From Ulva prolifera (Eukaryota > Chlorophyta > Ulvophyceae > Ulvales > Ulvaceae): a DNA stretch of 64,000 nt. The notes under the pieces are model-generated. The model worked only from the letters and a program-made list of their open reading frames with translations, ran no database searches and had not been told where the DNA came from. The stretch's first letter is position 1. Each line of letters begins with the position of its first letter. Positions 1 to 12,686 of the stretch are shown piece by piece. A program made the position numbers and the translations under genes. The DNA is taken from contig CM041196.1 of assembly GCA_023078555.1 (NCBI GenBank), positions 6,831,985 to 6,895,984 on the forward strand, written 5' to 3'.

Positions 1-3000
1 GAAGCGGTCATGCATGAGGCGGGCTAACCGCTCCGAGACTGCGGAAACAACTCCATGTAGTTCTGCGGCGGCATCTCCAGCACGGGCCGCAATTGCTTGG
101 AGCCGCTGTGTCAGGATCGCTCGTTCGCGCTCCAGCAGCGGTTTCACTGTGGCATCAGCAGCGTCCACACGCTCCCGTGCTGCAGCCGCCGCTGCGGCAG
201 CGGCGGCCGCGGGCGTTTGTGGCGTCGGCTCTGCCGGCGGCGGCGCGGTCTTGCTGCCCTTCTTCCCAGAGGCTGGTCGGGCAGCTGTAGCCGCCGCTTC
301 GACGGCGGCGGCGATCGTGTCTCGCTCATCCTGTGCGAGAACCGCACACGCACACCGCAGCGCGCTCGTCACCTGGTCCAGCCCCTCAACTGCCGTCCAC
401 TCACACGTGCCAGCAGCAGGCATGAACGGCGCAAGCGTGGGCGTATTGGCACCCCCAAGAACGTCCACATGCGTGAAGCCGATGCCCAGCGGCGGCAGGT
501 TGGCACAGCGCGCAGCGTGGTCGCGCGCAAAGGCAACTGTGGCCTTGAAGCGGTCGACCTCCGCTTGCACGAGCGCAGCATAGCCTGCCGCCAGCGCCAC
601 CTTAGAGCTGTCCTCGAGGGCGGGGTCGGTGAGCTCTGAGTGCAGCTTGGTGTTGTTTGCCAGCTTGTCGTCGCAGATCTTCCACAGTCGATCCCGCAGC
701 TCGTCCACCTGCACCTCGAGTGCCTTCAACAAGGACATCACAGCAGACAAAGTACAGCTGCCAGCGCATGATTGTGGCAATTGCTGCGGCAGCGCTGGAA
801 AGGCCCAGAAGCGGCCACAGGAGGCAGTTCATATGGCCTGCGGATCTTGCCCACATGCTTGCACATGCCATGCTCAGGCCCGACGAGGTGCACAGAGTTC
901 AGGAGAAGCTCTCAATAATGGCGTGCAAGTGTTTCTGACATTCCGCCTGCTGCATCATGACGTTCACGTCCATAGCTCCGCCGCCAAGAAACCAAACCAG
1001 TCGACGGGTTGTCGCACAACAGGACGTGTGGCAAAATGCGTGGCGTGGTCGACACATCACGCATGGAACGGCCAGGGCCCTTGATTCCACGAGAGGGCAC
1101 ACCTGGAGAGCAAGCTCCGCCTTGACCTCCGGAAGCCGCAGCAAGTCCAGGTCCACCAAGTTGAACTGCACTTGGAATGCTGCCAGCTCCGCCTGCCGCT
1201 GGTCTGGCCGCTGCAGGTGGCCCGCAAACTGCAGCTGTGCGGCATGTAGGCGCTCCAGGACGCTCGCACGGAGCCGCCGCAGCCCTGCAAACGCCAGCTT
1301 CCCCCCACGGACATAGGATGCCTCCATCTTGCACCACAGCTCATGCAGGAAGTGCGCCGAGTCCGCATCAAGCGGGTGAACAGGCTGCACCGGCTCCGGC
1401 TCCTTCGCTGCCAGCCGGCCAGAAACGCCAGTTGCCGAAGAGTCCTCCGCCGAGCCCCCTGGCACCGGTGCCCCGCCGGACGCGGCTAGGAGGTCCGCAG
1501 GAGCTGGCAGTTCCTCCGGCGGCCCGGCGGCCTGCGCCTGTGCGGCGGCCACAGTGGCCGCCGCAGAAGCCGCGGACGCCGCCGCCGTCTGCGCTGCGGC
1601 CGCAGTGGCTGCACGCGCCGCCTCCGCCGCCTCTGCAGCCGCGGCGGCGCGCTCCTCCGCCTCGCGGCTCTTTGCCGCATCATGCGCGCTGCGCCGCGCC
1701 TGCGCACACGCGTCCGCCGCGGCCGTGGCTGCCGCAGCGGCCTCCTCTGCACGCACCTGCGCCTCCTGGCTTGCCCTCTCAGCTTCCTTGAGGTGCTCCG
1801 CACAACGCAGCCCTGCCTGTTCCGCGAGGAGTGCAGCCGCAGCGTCCTGAGCCTTCTTCATCTCGGGATCAACCTCCCCAGGAGGCCCAGAGTCCTTCTT
1901 CCCCCCTTTGCCCGCCTTCGGATCAGGAGTGGAGGGCTTCCGCACCAGCGCCTCTGCCTCCACCTCGGCGCGCTTCGCAAGCAGCAGCTCCCGCGCTGCC
2001 GCTGACGCAGCATGCATGGCCTCTGCTGCACGCGCCTGGGCCTCCTCGGCCGTTGCACGCGCAGCCTGCGCGGCGAGCGCTGCGGCTGCGCTCTGCGCGG
2101 CAGCCTCTTTGCCCTCTTGCGCGGTGGCCGCGATTGTTTGTACCTCAGCCAGCAGGTCCTCTGGGGGAACGTCGGCGCACACCATCCACACGAGCCTGTC
2201 GAAGCGCCGCAGCCAGGTGCGGAGGCCGGGGGCTGTGTCGACGTGCACCTGCAGCAAAACTTACACATGTCCAGCGACCCCCCGATAGGACCCCGCATGT
2301 GCTGCGTCAGCATCCCTTCGTGTGCAGTTTGCTCCTATCACCTCTTCCTCAATTCATTGCTGCGCACGAGACACAAGGCACAAGGTCTCCTAGCGAAAAA
2401 GACAGCAAGGCGGTCACAGCAGAGTCCTGCCCAGCCGCAAGGCAGCAGCCAACACTGCCAATGCGGTCTCATGCAAGGTTTGGAAAGTCGACCCTCGCCC
2501 ATCCATGGAGCCAGGCGAAGCACCTGGAGGCGTTTCTGCAGCTGCTCCGTGTCGTTCGACGGGCTCGTGACCGGAATCAGGCGCTCGAGTAGACCTGGCG
2601 CATCACCCGGCGGGGGGCTCAGCTGCATGTGGTAGATCTTGCCTGTCTCCGGGTCCATGCGGCGCCCGACCGCACGTTCCACCGCCACCTCGCTGTTCTC
2701 CAGCTCCAGCACCACAACAGTGTCGAGGCATGACTTGATGGGGCGGCTGGGGGATAGGAAGGCGGCGGCCCCCGGTGGCGCGACGCGTGAGGCGCCTGCG
2801 GCGTACGCCTCCTCTGCCGCGACGTCGAGGCCGGTCAGCGCCTTCTCCAGCTCTTTTGCCTGCTGCTCTGTCCGAGGGAACCCGTCCAGGATAAACCCCT
2901 GCAAGCATCTCGAGATTGGCTTCGTCGCTCGGGCTGCTTGGATCGTGTCCGCAGTGTGCGAGCCAATGACATCGTCACTCCAGATACTTCCTATCGAGCC

Positions 3001-6000
3001 GTTGGCCCCGGGAGCAGTAGCTGTAGTACATGCAGCTGTGTGATCGTCTGGCTGAAACAAAAAAGATGGCCATGTCCAATGGAGATCGTGGTAGCAACGC
3101 CTCTTCACACCACAGCCTGTGCAGATGATGATGATCAGCAGCACCATAAAGAGAGCCAGTGTGAGCCAGAAGGACCAGGGTAATGCACTGTGTACAGGTG
3201 TTAAGGTGATGTTTCCTTCTGGATCGATGCTCCAAGGATGAAAGACGCGCAAAGATCACCTGTGGGTGTGTTGGCTTGCCGTTGTCATCCACAGCCGGGG
3301 CCCCACTGTCGTCCGTTGCAGCTCTCCACGCAGTGTATCCCTCCTGGAGCTTCTCGATTGCGTCCGCCACGAGCGCCGCAGTGTCAGAGTCACTCAGCTG
3401 CTGCCCGTCCAGCAGCGCGTCCTGCGCCCGCCGCCCAATCACGACCTGCTGAGGCGGCGGAGGCGGCGGGATCTCTCGCTGGACCACCTTCGTGCGAGTA
3501 AGATTCACATCTGCCACCTTTGCTGCAGCCTCCACCGCGCCAGTGGCATCACCTTCGCCCGTGCCGGAGTCGCCAGCTGAGGCATCACCGGCTCGGGGCT
3601 CATCGGTGGAATGTGGTGTTGCAGGCGTTGGTTGTTCTGCTGGTTTGCCAGGGGTGCCGCGGCCGTTGTCCGCTGAGCTCTGCTGCTCTGGGTTCAGTAG
3701 GCTATCTGCTGCCATGATGGCTGCAGCAGCATCAGGCGCCCCTGATTCTGGATCCTCGCCGTTTGCGCTGCATGGGACTTCCTCCTCCACGATCTGCAGG
3801 AATGCAGTGCCAAGTCACTAGCCGGTCGCCATTGCGAGCGTCGTGAACGCCTTTCAATGCTGCTCGCATCTCTGCCGACTTAGTCTGGAATCCCAGAGAA
3901 CATTCAAGATGAGCCTGCACGCCCATGCCGGCCTGACAGACGCCTGCCATGCTTCAACGCGCCAACGGTGTGCGCCTTACGATAATGAGAATGCAGAGCA
4001 GGGGACCTGGAGCATCACAAGCAGTCCAGCAAAGCAGTACGTCGTCGCCATAGGCTGAGCTACATGCATGTCCAGCGCCAGGGGGATTCGCGCCTGTGGC
4101 TCAGGGTCAAGGTAGACGCCGGCGGCCTGCACCGCGTTGTTCACGAGCACCTCTGCGTCGAGGATCACGGCGTTGTGCGCCTCTGCGAGGCCCTGCGCGA
4201 GCGTCGTCTTGCCGCAGAAGGGCCCCCCGACCACCGCGATGCGGATGGGGAGGTCCAGCGCCGGCGCCGCGTCCTGCGGCGGCGGCTGCACGCACTGGCG
4301 CACCGCGTGCACTGCGGCCGCAAGCGGCTTGTTGAAGCCAATGGCAGCAAAGGCGGGCTCCGGCTGGGCCTCGGAAGAGGTGGGCTGGCCAGAGCCGGGG
4401 CGGGAGGTGGCAGTTTCAGGCCGGGGGGCCTCCGTGAGGGCGCTGAGGCAAGTAGGGCTCCACTCTCCGTCGCCGTGCAGATAGTCGTGCAGCGTGGCGC
4501 CATCCATCGTGTCGTCGACGATTTTGGCGGCCTCGGCATCAATCTGCAACACGTTCGCCTGCTGATCATTGGTACGTGTGAACGCGCACCAGCTGCCACG
4601 CATGTATGCACTGCTATCTGCCGTTGAGACTGTAGGATAACCTGCTTGAATACTACTGCAACAGCTCCGGTGCCGCAGATATGCAGCTCTGTGATGGCGA
4701 GGTTGTTGTGACACGCAGTCCGCACCCAACTATCAAGCGGGTAGTCAGGCTTTCGTGATACGTCAATGTCTCAGTGCAACAGGCCAAACATAATGGCATT
4801 CATTGGACTGGTGCGGCTGCGGCAGAATCCTACAGAATCCGATCTGCACGTCCACCCGGCATCAACTATGGGGCAGCAGTCAGGCTTAAGCTGTCCGTGC
4901 CATGTATCTCGGCCATACCTGCTCATCCGCGCTGCGGAGCCGAACATCCTGCGCATGGAACATCGCCACCCACTCACGCGCCACCTTGGGCGGCACGTCG
5001 AGGCCGCACTGCTCGCGGTGAACGGCATGCATGAGTGCGAGGCCGACGGCGTCCCGCACGACCGCCCGCGCCATGCGCTCGTGCTTCGCCTGCTTCTCCT
5101 CCCGCCGGCGAGCCTGCGCCCGCCGCCACTCCCTCCGCTCCCGCTCGACCTCGTCCGCCACCTGAGCCTGCACCGGCAGCACTGGAGTCGTGTATGAGGA
5201 ATGACCTCTCCACATGGGATGTCATTCCATTTTTTCTAGGTGAACCTTTCGGGGATTCAGCCCGGAAAAAGGGCTGCATCTGCGTGACACTGAAGCACTG
5301 CGCAGGGCCACTCAGGGTACACTCCGCGTATCTGCATCAAGTCACGCTTGCGAGAGACCTCCATCCGGAGGCACCATGCCATCGGCACCCCTCGAGTGGA
5401 TGTGAGACCGTATTGGTCAGGGTGTACACTGCCTGCAGGTGGTGGTGGCGCCCAGTAGCCACGAATGCGGCTGTGTGTCATTGTGCGGCGCCAGTCCTGG
5501 CCTTCGCAGGTGGAAAATTTCCACGTGAATCGCTCCAGGCCCTGTGCAAAAGCAGTGCGTGCGTCACACCTTGAGGGCCTGGGAGAGCTCCACCTCTCGC
5601 GCGATCGCCTCCGCCCAATCGCGCTCGCGCCGCTCGGTGTACTGCGCCATGCGCTGGTTGCGGTTGCTCACCAGCACGTCCTCCTCCGCGGCCAGCTGCT
5701 TGAGGCGCGCCGCGATGCGTGCCTCCTCCGCGCTCTCGCGCTGCAGCCCCTCCACCACCGCCGCCAGCTGCCCCGCCGTCTGGTCCGCGTCCACCGCAGC
5801 GTCCACATCCATGAGCAGCCGCCGCCGCCGCACCTCGCGCTGCTTCACGCCCTCCATCTCCACCTTGCGCCTGTCATGCATGCGTTGCATGTACTCCTGC
5901 GGCGCAGCACTCCGCCTGATGCAATCCACAATCCGACCGTGCCACCTCAACGAACGTGAACGCACGCTCAGTCACAATCCGCAACTGTGTACGCAGCATC

Positions 6001-7801
6001 GCCAGGCACACAGGCCGCTGCTGACACGCAAGCTCCTGGGACACCTCTCAGGAGGCACCCTGTGATACTGCCATCGCGCCATGGCTCCCGAGCACAACAT
6101 CCGACAGCAGGTAGTGGAACTGTCTACGGTCGCCGTAAAGCTAAGCAAGCAGGGCACCTGAGCTTCCAACTTGAGCAGGTCTTGATCAGGCAGGAATTGC
6201 CTGATACGCTGCACTTGTTCGTAGGGCGTCTTGCCCACCGGAGGGAGAACATCCCCGGCCTTGATGGTCGGGGAGCCACCCACGCGGCCTGTGGCGCCTG
6301 TGCCAGGGCCGCGCACCGCCATGCGCGCCAGCTTCTCCTCAAACTCGTCGATGTTGCGAGTCACGTCGAGCGCCGTGGCGGCCTGAGCGAGCTGCTTCCG
6401 GGCGGCCGCCTTTTGGGCGAGAGACTGCTGCACGCGCACATCTGCAGAATGCATCGCCGCATGCCGCACCTGGCTGGCGAGGTGCACCTTGGACACGTGC
6501 TGGTCGAAATCCGCTGCCTTCATGCGGACGGCTTTGTCGTGGTTCAGCTGCGAGGCGCGGAATGCACTGCGTTTGGCTTGCGCTGCTGCAGCGGCAGCCT
6601 CTGCGGCCTGCTCCGCCAAGGCCGCCTGGCGAGCACCCTCCTGCAGAGCTGAGGAGAGTCTACGCTGATGGTATGCGCTGATAGCGGGCCACCCGGTGTG
6701 ACTCCACAGTTTGCCAAGTTCATGCCACATACAGGCATTATCCCAAGTTGACACAGCCTGTAGATGTAAATCTGGCTAGGTTGGCCAGCCCATGGGCTCA
6801 GTGCCAAAGCCTCGCTGATGTCTAGCTGCATCTATAGCATGACCACGTTCGATGTGTGCGTACATTGGCGAACGGAAGTGTGTGCATCTCCATGGCCAGA
6901 GTCTTGGGATTCTGTGCATGCTTCCGCAGCACATCCTCAAAGTGCTCTCCCTGAAAGAACTCAAATGTCTGGAGTTTGTTTCGGTGATGCCTAGCTTCCA
7001 GCAAGGTTCGATTGAGCTCTGACTTGATCCCGAGAGACTTTCCCATGGGAGGTGCGTACGATGACTTGAGGGTGCCGCTGTGCTCCTTCACTGCCTGCAC
7101 ACGGTAAAGGTATGCACCAGGCCACCCCCACGCACTGCTGCATAACAGCAAAAGTGACAGTGTGCAGGGCAGTACGAAGTGGACTCACAGGCGTCCAATG
7201 AGTTGGCCAGAACGAAGCGAGCACAGCTGACCCAACGACTGCACCTTCGTGACACCAAATCAACACAGCCATTTCCAACTCACATTTCCCAGTGCCTAAT
7301 CAAGGGTCTTGCGGAAGACAGAGACTATGCAGCAGATGCGGTCCAGTCCGAAGTATCGGGATGCCAATCACAGGCCTTGCAGTGCTGGCCCACAGTGGCC
7401 ACACATGGTCATACCGCTCGAATGTCGTAGATCATCTGCGCAGCTGCTCCCTTGTCCTCGCGCATCAAAGCAGTGGCTCTTGGTGCATCGAATCGGATCC
7501 CCAAGTGTTTCATTGTGGGCTGCAGCCTCGTGAAATTATTGATCAAAGCATCTGGTGTGCCTGATGCATCGAACTGTTCAAAATCTGGTTGCAAGTTGAG
7601 CTTGCTCAAAATCAGACCTAGTTTATACCCCGAGGACAGCTCCTGCAACGCCAAATGGTGAGCAGAGCGGGTAAAACAGGGACCTTGCCACAACACAATG
7701 TGACGATCAAAGCTCTGTGGAGGGCCGTGGTATACCTCTGCCAGAGACTGCACTTGCACTCCAACGTCGTTGGAGACCCATTGCCTCAGAATGTCTGTCA
7801 T
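1..7801 (-). CDS. CPC1: CPC1/SPEF2-like ciliary central-pair protein (3' end cut by window)
   Basis: Members of this family sit on the C1b projection of the central-pair microtubules in motile cilia and carry an adenylate-kinase-like module. Eleven exons are readable on the minus strand: 7801-7736, 7642-7415, 7094-6864, 6640-6158, 5896-5570, 5167-4919, 4543-4064, 3793-3260, 2898-2524, 2248-1103 and 708-1. They give 1609 codons with no stop before the edge. Residues 1-98 form the N-terminal calponin-homology-like (DUF1042) domain, starting MTDILRQW as SPEF2-type proteins do; this is why the start at 7801 is preferred over an in-frame ATG at 7837. Residues about 180-530 are coiled coil. A P-loop, GGPFCGKTT (about 634-642), lies in exon 7, and the partner motif GFILDGFPRT (867-876) in exon 9. 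The two are separated by an acidic, proline-rich insert in exon 8. Exon 10 begins with a globular stretch and continues as an Ala/Glu-rich helix. The exon 7 donor (CAT|GTAGCT) is the least certain junction. Confidence 0.93.
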
Positions 7802-9006
7802 TGCTTTTGCTTCGCTCCTGTCGCTCGCGATGCGCAAATTGCGAACGCCCGCTCAGGTAACCCAGCAGCTGAGACTTGCCTGGCAACCGAGCATATAGGA
7901 CTCGTGCAAACCTATCATGACAATCACATAAAGACAATACTGCGCAGGCGACGCTAACTGACCAACTCACGCAGTTGCTACATTGTGCAGCTGTACTGCG
8001 GTTACTGCAACATCGTGCAGCAGTTTCAGCGGTACATGCAGTGAAGCACCTGCTTCGTATTATGGTGGCAGCTTCCGTGCGAGACATGTGTATTGGTGAT
8101 CAATGTTCATCACCAATCCGCAACTAGCCATCGGAGGTGCATCAGTGGCATGCGTTGCGCAGGCGCGTGATCATGACGGTGTCCAACGTCCCTCCCGTTT
8201 GACAACGTGGCATTGAGGCCTACCCGAGGAGACACAGTACTTCATGAAAATAGTAGAGAACTTCACACCGACTTGTTGCAGTGGAGCACTGACCCTGTGA
8301 ACGCGAACATATCAATGCCCAGTTTTGCAGTGGTCACATCAGCTGTAGCCAGGCGCTGGGAAATCGACACAGAATCGTGCAGATCGTGGTAGAGCTCGAT
8401 CATTGTCGATTGACCTTTTCCTTGTTGCAACACATGTCATAGCGCCTTGCATTACTGACAGGAATGCAGACGCAATCAACCATTTACATATCCGCCTCTT
8501 CTGCACTTCACAGCAGCCACCTCTCACTAGCATGGGCCCATACTTTCACATGACTTGCAATTGAGATAGCCTAAAGCGCAAAGACAACTGCACAACACCT
8601 TCTACCACCTCGAAAGTCCCGGCATTGCTATGCTCAAGCATCTGTCTCAGCAACTCTCAGCACCTGCTGCAGGTCTCATCGGTTTGGACATGAGTCCACA
8701 CTCATAGCCAAGCCGACTCACATTGGCCAAGTTTCTCCACAGCGCCGACCAGCCTGGCACTTCTACATACATCAACACCAAAGCAGCTCTAGAAAAGGGG
8801 TTGGGCACCCCAGGGCACATAAATACATATGTGCCCAACTCATCAAAATTTGCATGTTAGCACAAGCATTGTGTCCGTGAACATCCAGCATTCACCATCC
8901 ATGTGATGAACTAACTACTACCCTCACGCATGCCACTCGGCCGACAGAAATTGAAAAGAATTGAACGGTGCCACATTAGGCACCGTCTCGCAGAACTAGA
9001 CAGAGC
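7802..9006. other. Intergenic: CPC1 promoter side and 3' flank of the F-box/LRR gene
   Basis: About 1.2 kb between the start of the CPC1-like gene and the stop of the next minus-strand gene. It should hold the CPC1 promoter at its left end and the 3' untranslated region of the F-box/LRR gene at its right end. Base composition is less GC-rich than the flanking exons. I see no convincing exon, RNA gene or repeat in it. A minus-strand TGTAA lies at 8484-8488, about 520 bp beyond the F-box/LRR stop, which is far for a polyadenylation signal. Confidence 0.6.
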
Positions 9007-11831
9007 CTAAAATGGCACCGTCTCTATGTGGCATTGGGCCTTCAGCTGGCCACGGGCGTGCCCAAAAACCTCACCCAGGTGTGTGCCCCGGGCAGAAATG
9101 CGTACCAGCGCCTCAACTTGCAGCAGCTGCCTCGCTGCATCCAAAACGTGCGCCGCATGCTCCTGCATGCCCAGAACTGGCCTCTCTAGTTCTCCTGGCC
9201 CAGGCTGAGACACCACCGAGCTGTCGAGCGACAAAGTGCGGAGCTTCGTGAACAGCTGCAGGGCGTGCAATGCAGCTAGTGGCATCCGGTAGCCCTCGAA
9301 GCGCAGGTCCGAGAGTGAAGTGACCAGGCCGCTCCCTCCAGATGCCAGTGCCTGGACTCCCTGCAAAGGCACGCCGCTGCTCATGCAGTGCTGACACGAG
9401 CCTTTTCCGGGCTGGTCTGAGCCAGTTCAGCACCGACACCTTCGTGCCTGTTGCACGCGTGATGCTGCACGCGTGATCATGTGCCAATGAAAGCACTGCT
9501 GCTTGGCTGCCACTTGAGGCAGAAGTGCTACACGTATAGTTGGTCAACGGCACCGATTTCACATGCAAGCAGCGCACGCGTCAACGTATGCAAACTTTTT
9601 CTAAAGCTACTCCATGCAATCCTGAACGCACGCATTGTGTGACATGCAGCAGAACGCGCAGGCGATGTGAGGCTGAGACGAGCGCAGGAACGGCATACAA
9701 GACAGCAATTGCGGGACGGCGGCGCACATGACTGGCGATGGCGGCGTCTTTGAGGTTGCAGACGTTCAGGCCGTGCAGCTTCATCCACCGCAGCTCGGCG
9801 ATGCCTTCCAGCGTCACGTTACAGGTGCCGCTGATGGTGAGGTGCTTGAGAGAGCGCGCCTGGCTGCGCACGCGACGCAGCACTGTGTCATTCACTCCTG
9901 CACGCACCGCACCGATCACACCTTGCGCCCACCACACAGAATGGAAGAAAACGAAAACAAATGCGCTTGGGCGACCACAGTGCTCACCAGGGGTCCCCCC
10001 CTCAGGTGTGTGTGTAAGCATGGCCGCAGTGGATAAAAGCACGCTATTTTAGCTGATGTGAGTGTTGGCTGACGTCCCAAACTGGCTTCTCTTGCATTAC
10101 CGATCATGAACATGCTTCAGCAGCAGCGCTCGGCCGAGGCACCGCACCAGGAAGGTCAACTAGCTCGAGGCGCTGGAGGTGTTCTGTCGCCTGCGAGTCC
10201 ACGAGCTGCCGCAGCGTCGCAGCGGCCGGGAGGCGCCACCGCGCCGCCATGCGTGCCCGCATCTCACTGGCCGAGACGGGCGCCGGCTCCGCCTTGGCCA
10301 CCACCGCGGCATCACTCGCGTCGAGAGAGGAGCGCAGGGAGCCTGAGGGAGAGGGCGGGGGGTGCAGCGGCGCCTCCGGGTCGCAGTTGTGCAGGCACAG
10401 CGACTCCAGGGGAGAGTGCACCATGCGCATGTGGCGGATGACCGCCTCGGTGATCTCGACGCCGAGGAGCTGGAAGTGGCTGAGGGGTGCCCGGCCGATG
10501 AGGAGGTCCGGGAGGAGCGCGTGCAGGGCGCGCGCCGCGTCCGGGGTGGCCTGCGCGGCGAGGGTTGCGGGCCCCGGGAGTGCCGGGACGCTGTGGCTGG
10601 AGGGGACGCTGTGTGCGGCGAGTGCGACGGCTGCGCCACGGGAATCATGAAGGTGTGGTTGGCGTACGGTGAGAGCGCGGAAGGGGATCGAGGCGAAAGC
10701 TTCGGTCAGCCACGTGCGGGGGTTGGAGGTGATGATGGGAAAGTCAACAACCAGGTGGAACGGGGACTGTGGATGGAGATTGGCACGGAGCGGAGCAGCA
10801 GTCGAGGAGATATAGCGAGAGCTGGTTGACGTTTGTGCAGATGGTCTCCACCAGGGAGCAGAGTCCGGTAGAGATGCGAGGACTGGGTTTGGTGGAGGCG
10901 GGACCTGGGTTTCGGCCAGTGGTGCTGAACGGGCGGCAATTGAGCGGCAGAGGTCCTCCAAAGCCGCAGGTACACTGCATGCTGGTGAAGGCTGCGACCG
11001 GGGGGCGGCTGTGGACATCTCGAGGTGGGCTAGGTGGGGGAGCGACGCAAGAGCAGCCATCGTGGCTGCACATCTTGGGGACACGTCCACGCGCACTGCC
11101 ACCAAGCGACGGGACGCCGAGAGAGCTGATGCAGCTCGATCTTCTGACAGGCCTTCGACTCCGGAAAGGTCAAGAGAAAGCAACGCAGATTCAGCAGGTC
11201 GACTTGCTGAGCGCCCTGTGAACGTCTCGTCCAGCATGACGACGTCACCGTCGGCATCGAGGTCTTGGCGTGACACATAATTGCTGCAGGGAGCAAAACA
11301 CTGTCCTACATTCGATGCTGCAGGTGTTGGGGCACCAGCGCGGATGCTGGAAGACGCCAACGACAGATGTAACAAGTCCAGAGCTCCAAACAGGGTGTCC
11401 ACGGCAACTTCCTGCACATCAGCGAGAAGGTAAGTCAGCAATTAAGTTTCCATCAACGCTGTAGAATCAGTTTTCGTGCGCGTGTGTCGAGAAATTAAGC
11501 GAGACGTGAAAAGGGTACATACCTCGATCAGACAGTCTCTGACGGCCATTGTCGTGATCATTTTGCTCGCGAGCAAAGCTTCGACATGCATCCCATGTAC
11601 CTCTACACCTACTAGATCTACGACTTTTAAATTGGTAAACGCACGAAGCGGTGGCAACCGGAAGCCGATTGAATTGTGTGAGGCGCCGTATCGGCACCGT
11701 TCTAAGCAGCTGGCTGCACGATTCCAATGCTTAGAAACTGATCTCAGGGCCGACACAGACTCTGATGAACATGTTGCGCAGACCGTGTTGAGCACGTCGC
11801 TCGGAATAGATCCCCAGTCAACGACCTGCAT
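9007..11831 (-). CDS. F-box-like / leucine-rich-repeat-like protein
   Basis: Four exons, 11831-11523, 11411-10148, 9897-9728 and 9360-9007, join in phase to 698 residues. The N-terminus (MQVVDWGSIPSDVL, then a Leu/Ser-rich helical stretch to about residue 40) resembles an F-box, the segment that docks substrate adaptors to SCF ubiquitin ligases. The rest contains scattered leucine-rich-repeat-like segments such as LKHLTISG, LRWMKLHGLNVCNL and LRTLSLDSS, especially in exons 3 and 4. Exon 2 is long, Ala/Pro/Ser-rich and poorly conserved-looking. An open frame continues upstream to 12026, but the F-box-like motif begins at once from 11831, so that start was chosen. The donors of exons 1-3 begin GTATGT, GTGCGG and GTGCGC. 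A plain LRR protein without F-box function is the main alternative. No substrate can be inferred. Confidence 0.7.
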
Positions 11832-12686
11832 GCCTGCAACCCCAGCACTGCCTCTGCTGGCTGCTAGGCAAACACCAGGTCCACTTGTATACAAAATAGT
11901 GCTATACACGCGGTCGCTGTTGATGGATCGTTGAAAGATACACAGCTGCGGATGCCAGAATGCGCCAGATTCAATCAGGATCGGCTGCGTGAATTGCTCA
12001 TGCAAACAACTCGGCAACAGCCTCACGTGTACTGTACATCATATTCAGCTGAAAGTGACCGTCCGTGGCGCATGGTGAGCTGCAGACGGTATATATTCGT
12101 GTGGATCGGCGATCGAGCATGACTCGGCACGCAAGGATCAATCCTCGTCGGCAGTGATATGCATGCATGCAAACGTTCCGGAGTTCCGGCACGATCAACG
12201 TCGACGTGGCATCTGCATGCCGCCTTTCGTCTCGGCTCCTGATCATGGTGGGTTCTCATCGCGCCGCGTGTAACATCTGTGTACAGGTCAACGTTCGAGT
12301 CTGGATATAACGCGTCGCTTGTATTGGCTGACGTCTCGGCACTTAGCTCGAGACGGCTCACGGTCATGCATGTTGCGTGAAGGGGGCATGATCAGGCGCC
12401 CTTTCACCGCTACGTATACAGGCGTCCAGCAGCTGAGAGACTTGCTACATCCGAACAGCGCGATCAGCGTGGCTACCTTCGACCATGTTCCACCGGCTAA
12501 ACACAGGCCAAGGACAGCTGCCTGCCTTTATTCAATAAGGCAGTGCTTAATTGTCGTTCGCGAGTGCTGCTGCGACTCCTGCCCCAATCACGCAAGAGCG
12601 CATTGACACTGATTGCTTGCAGCAGGCGCCAGGGTGAGTCCTCATAGCCTCTGTTTCCAACTTGATGTCAAGTAAAAACGTTCGAA
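11832..12686. promoter_or_regulatory. Divergent intergenic region between F-box/LRR gene and SUMO-like-domain gene
   Basis: The two flanking genes are transcribed away from each other, so these 855 bp should contain both promoters and 5' untranslated regions. The stretch is clearly less GC-rich than the coding exons and includes CATGCATG-type motifs near 12160. No TATA element could be placed with confidence. An open frame reaches from the F-box gene into this region up to 12026, but it lacks coding character. Confidence 0.45.

Noticed and set aside
1177..1791. Long plus-strand open frames opposite the CPC1-like exons (also 1554-1850, 1831-2592)
   Set aside because: They are antisense shadows of the Ala/Glu-rich exon 10. 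The minus frame matches a known family and splices in phase.
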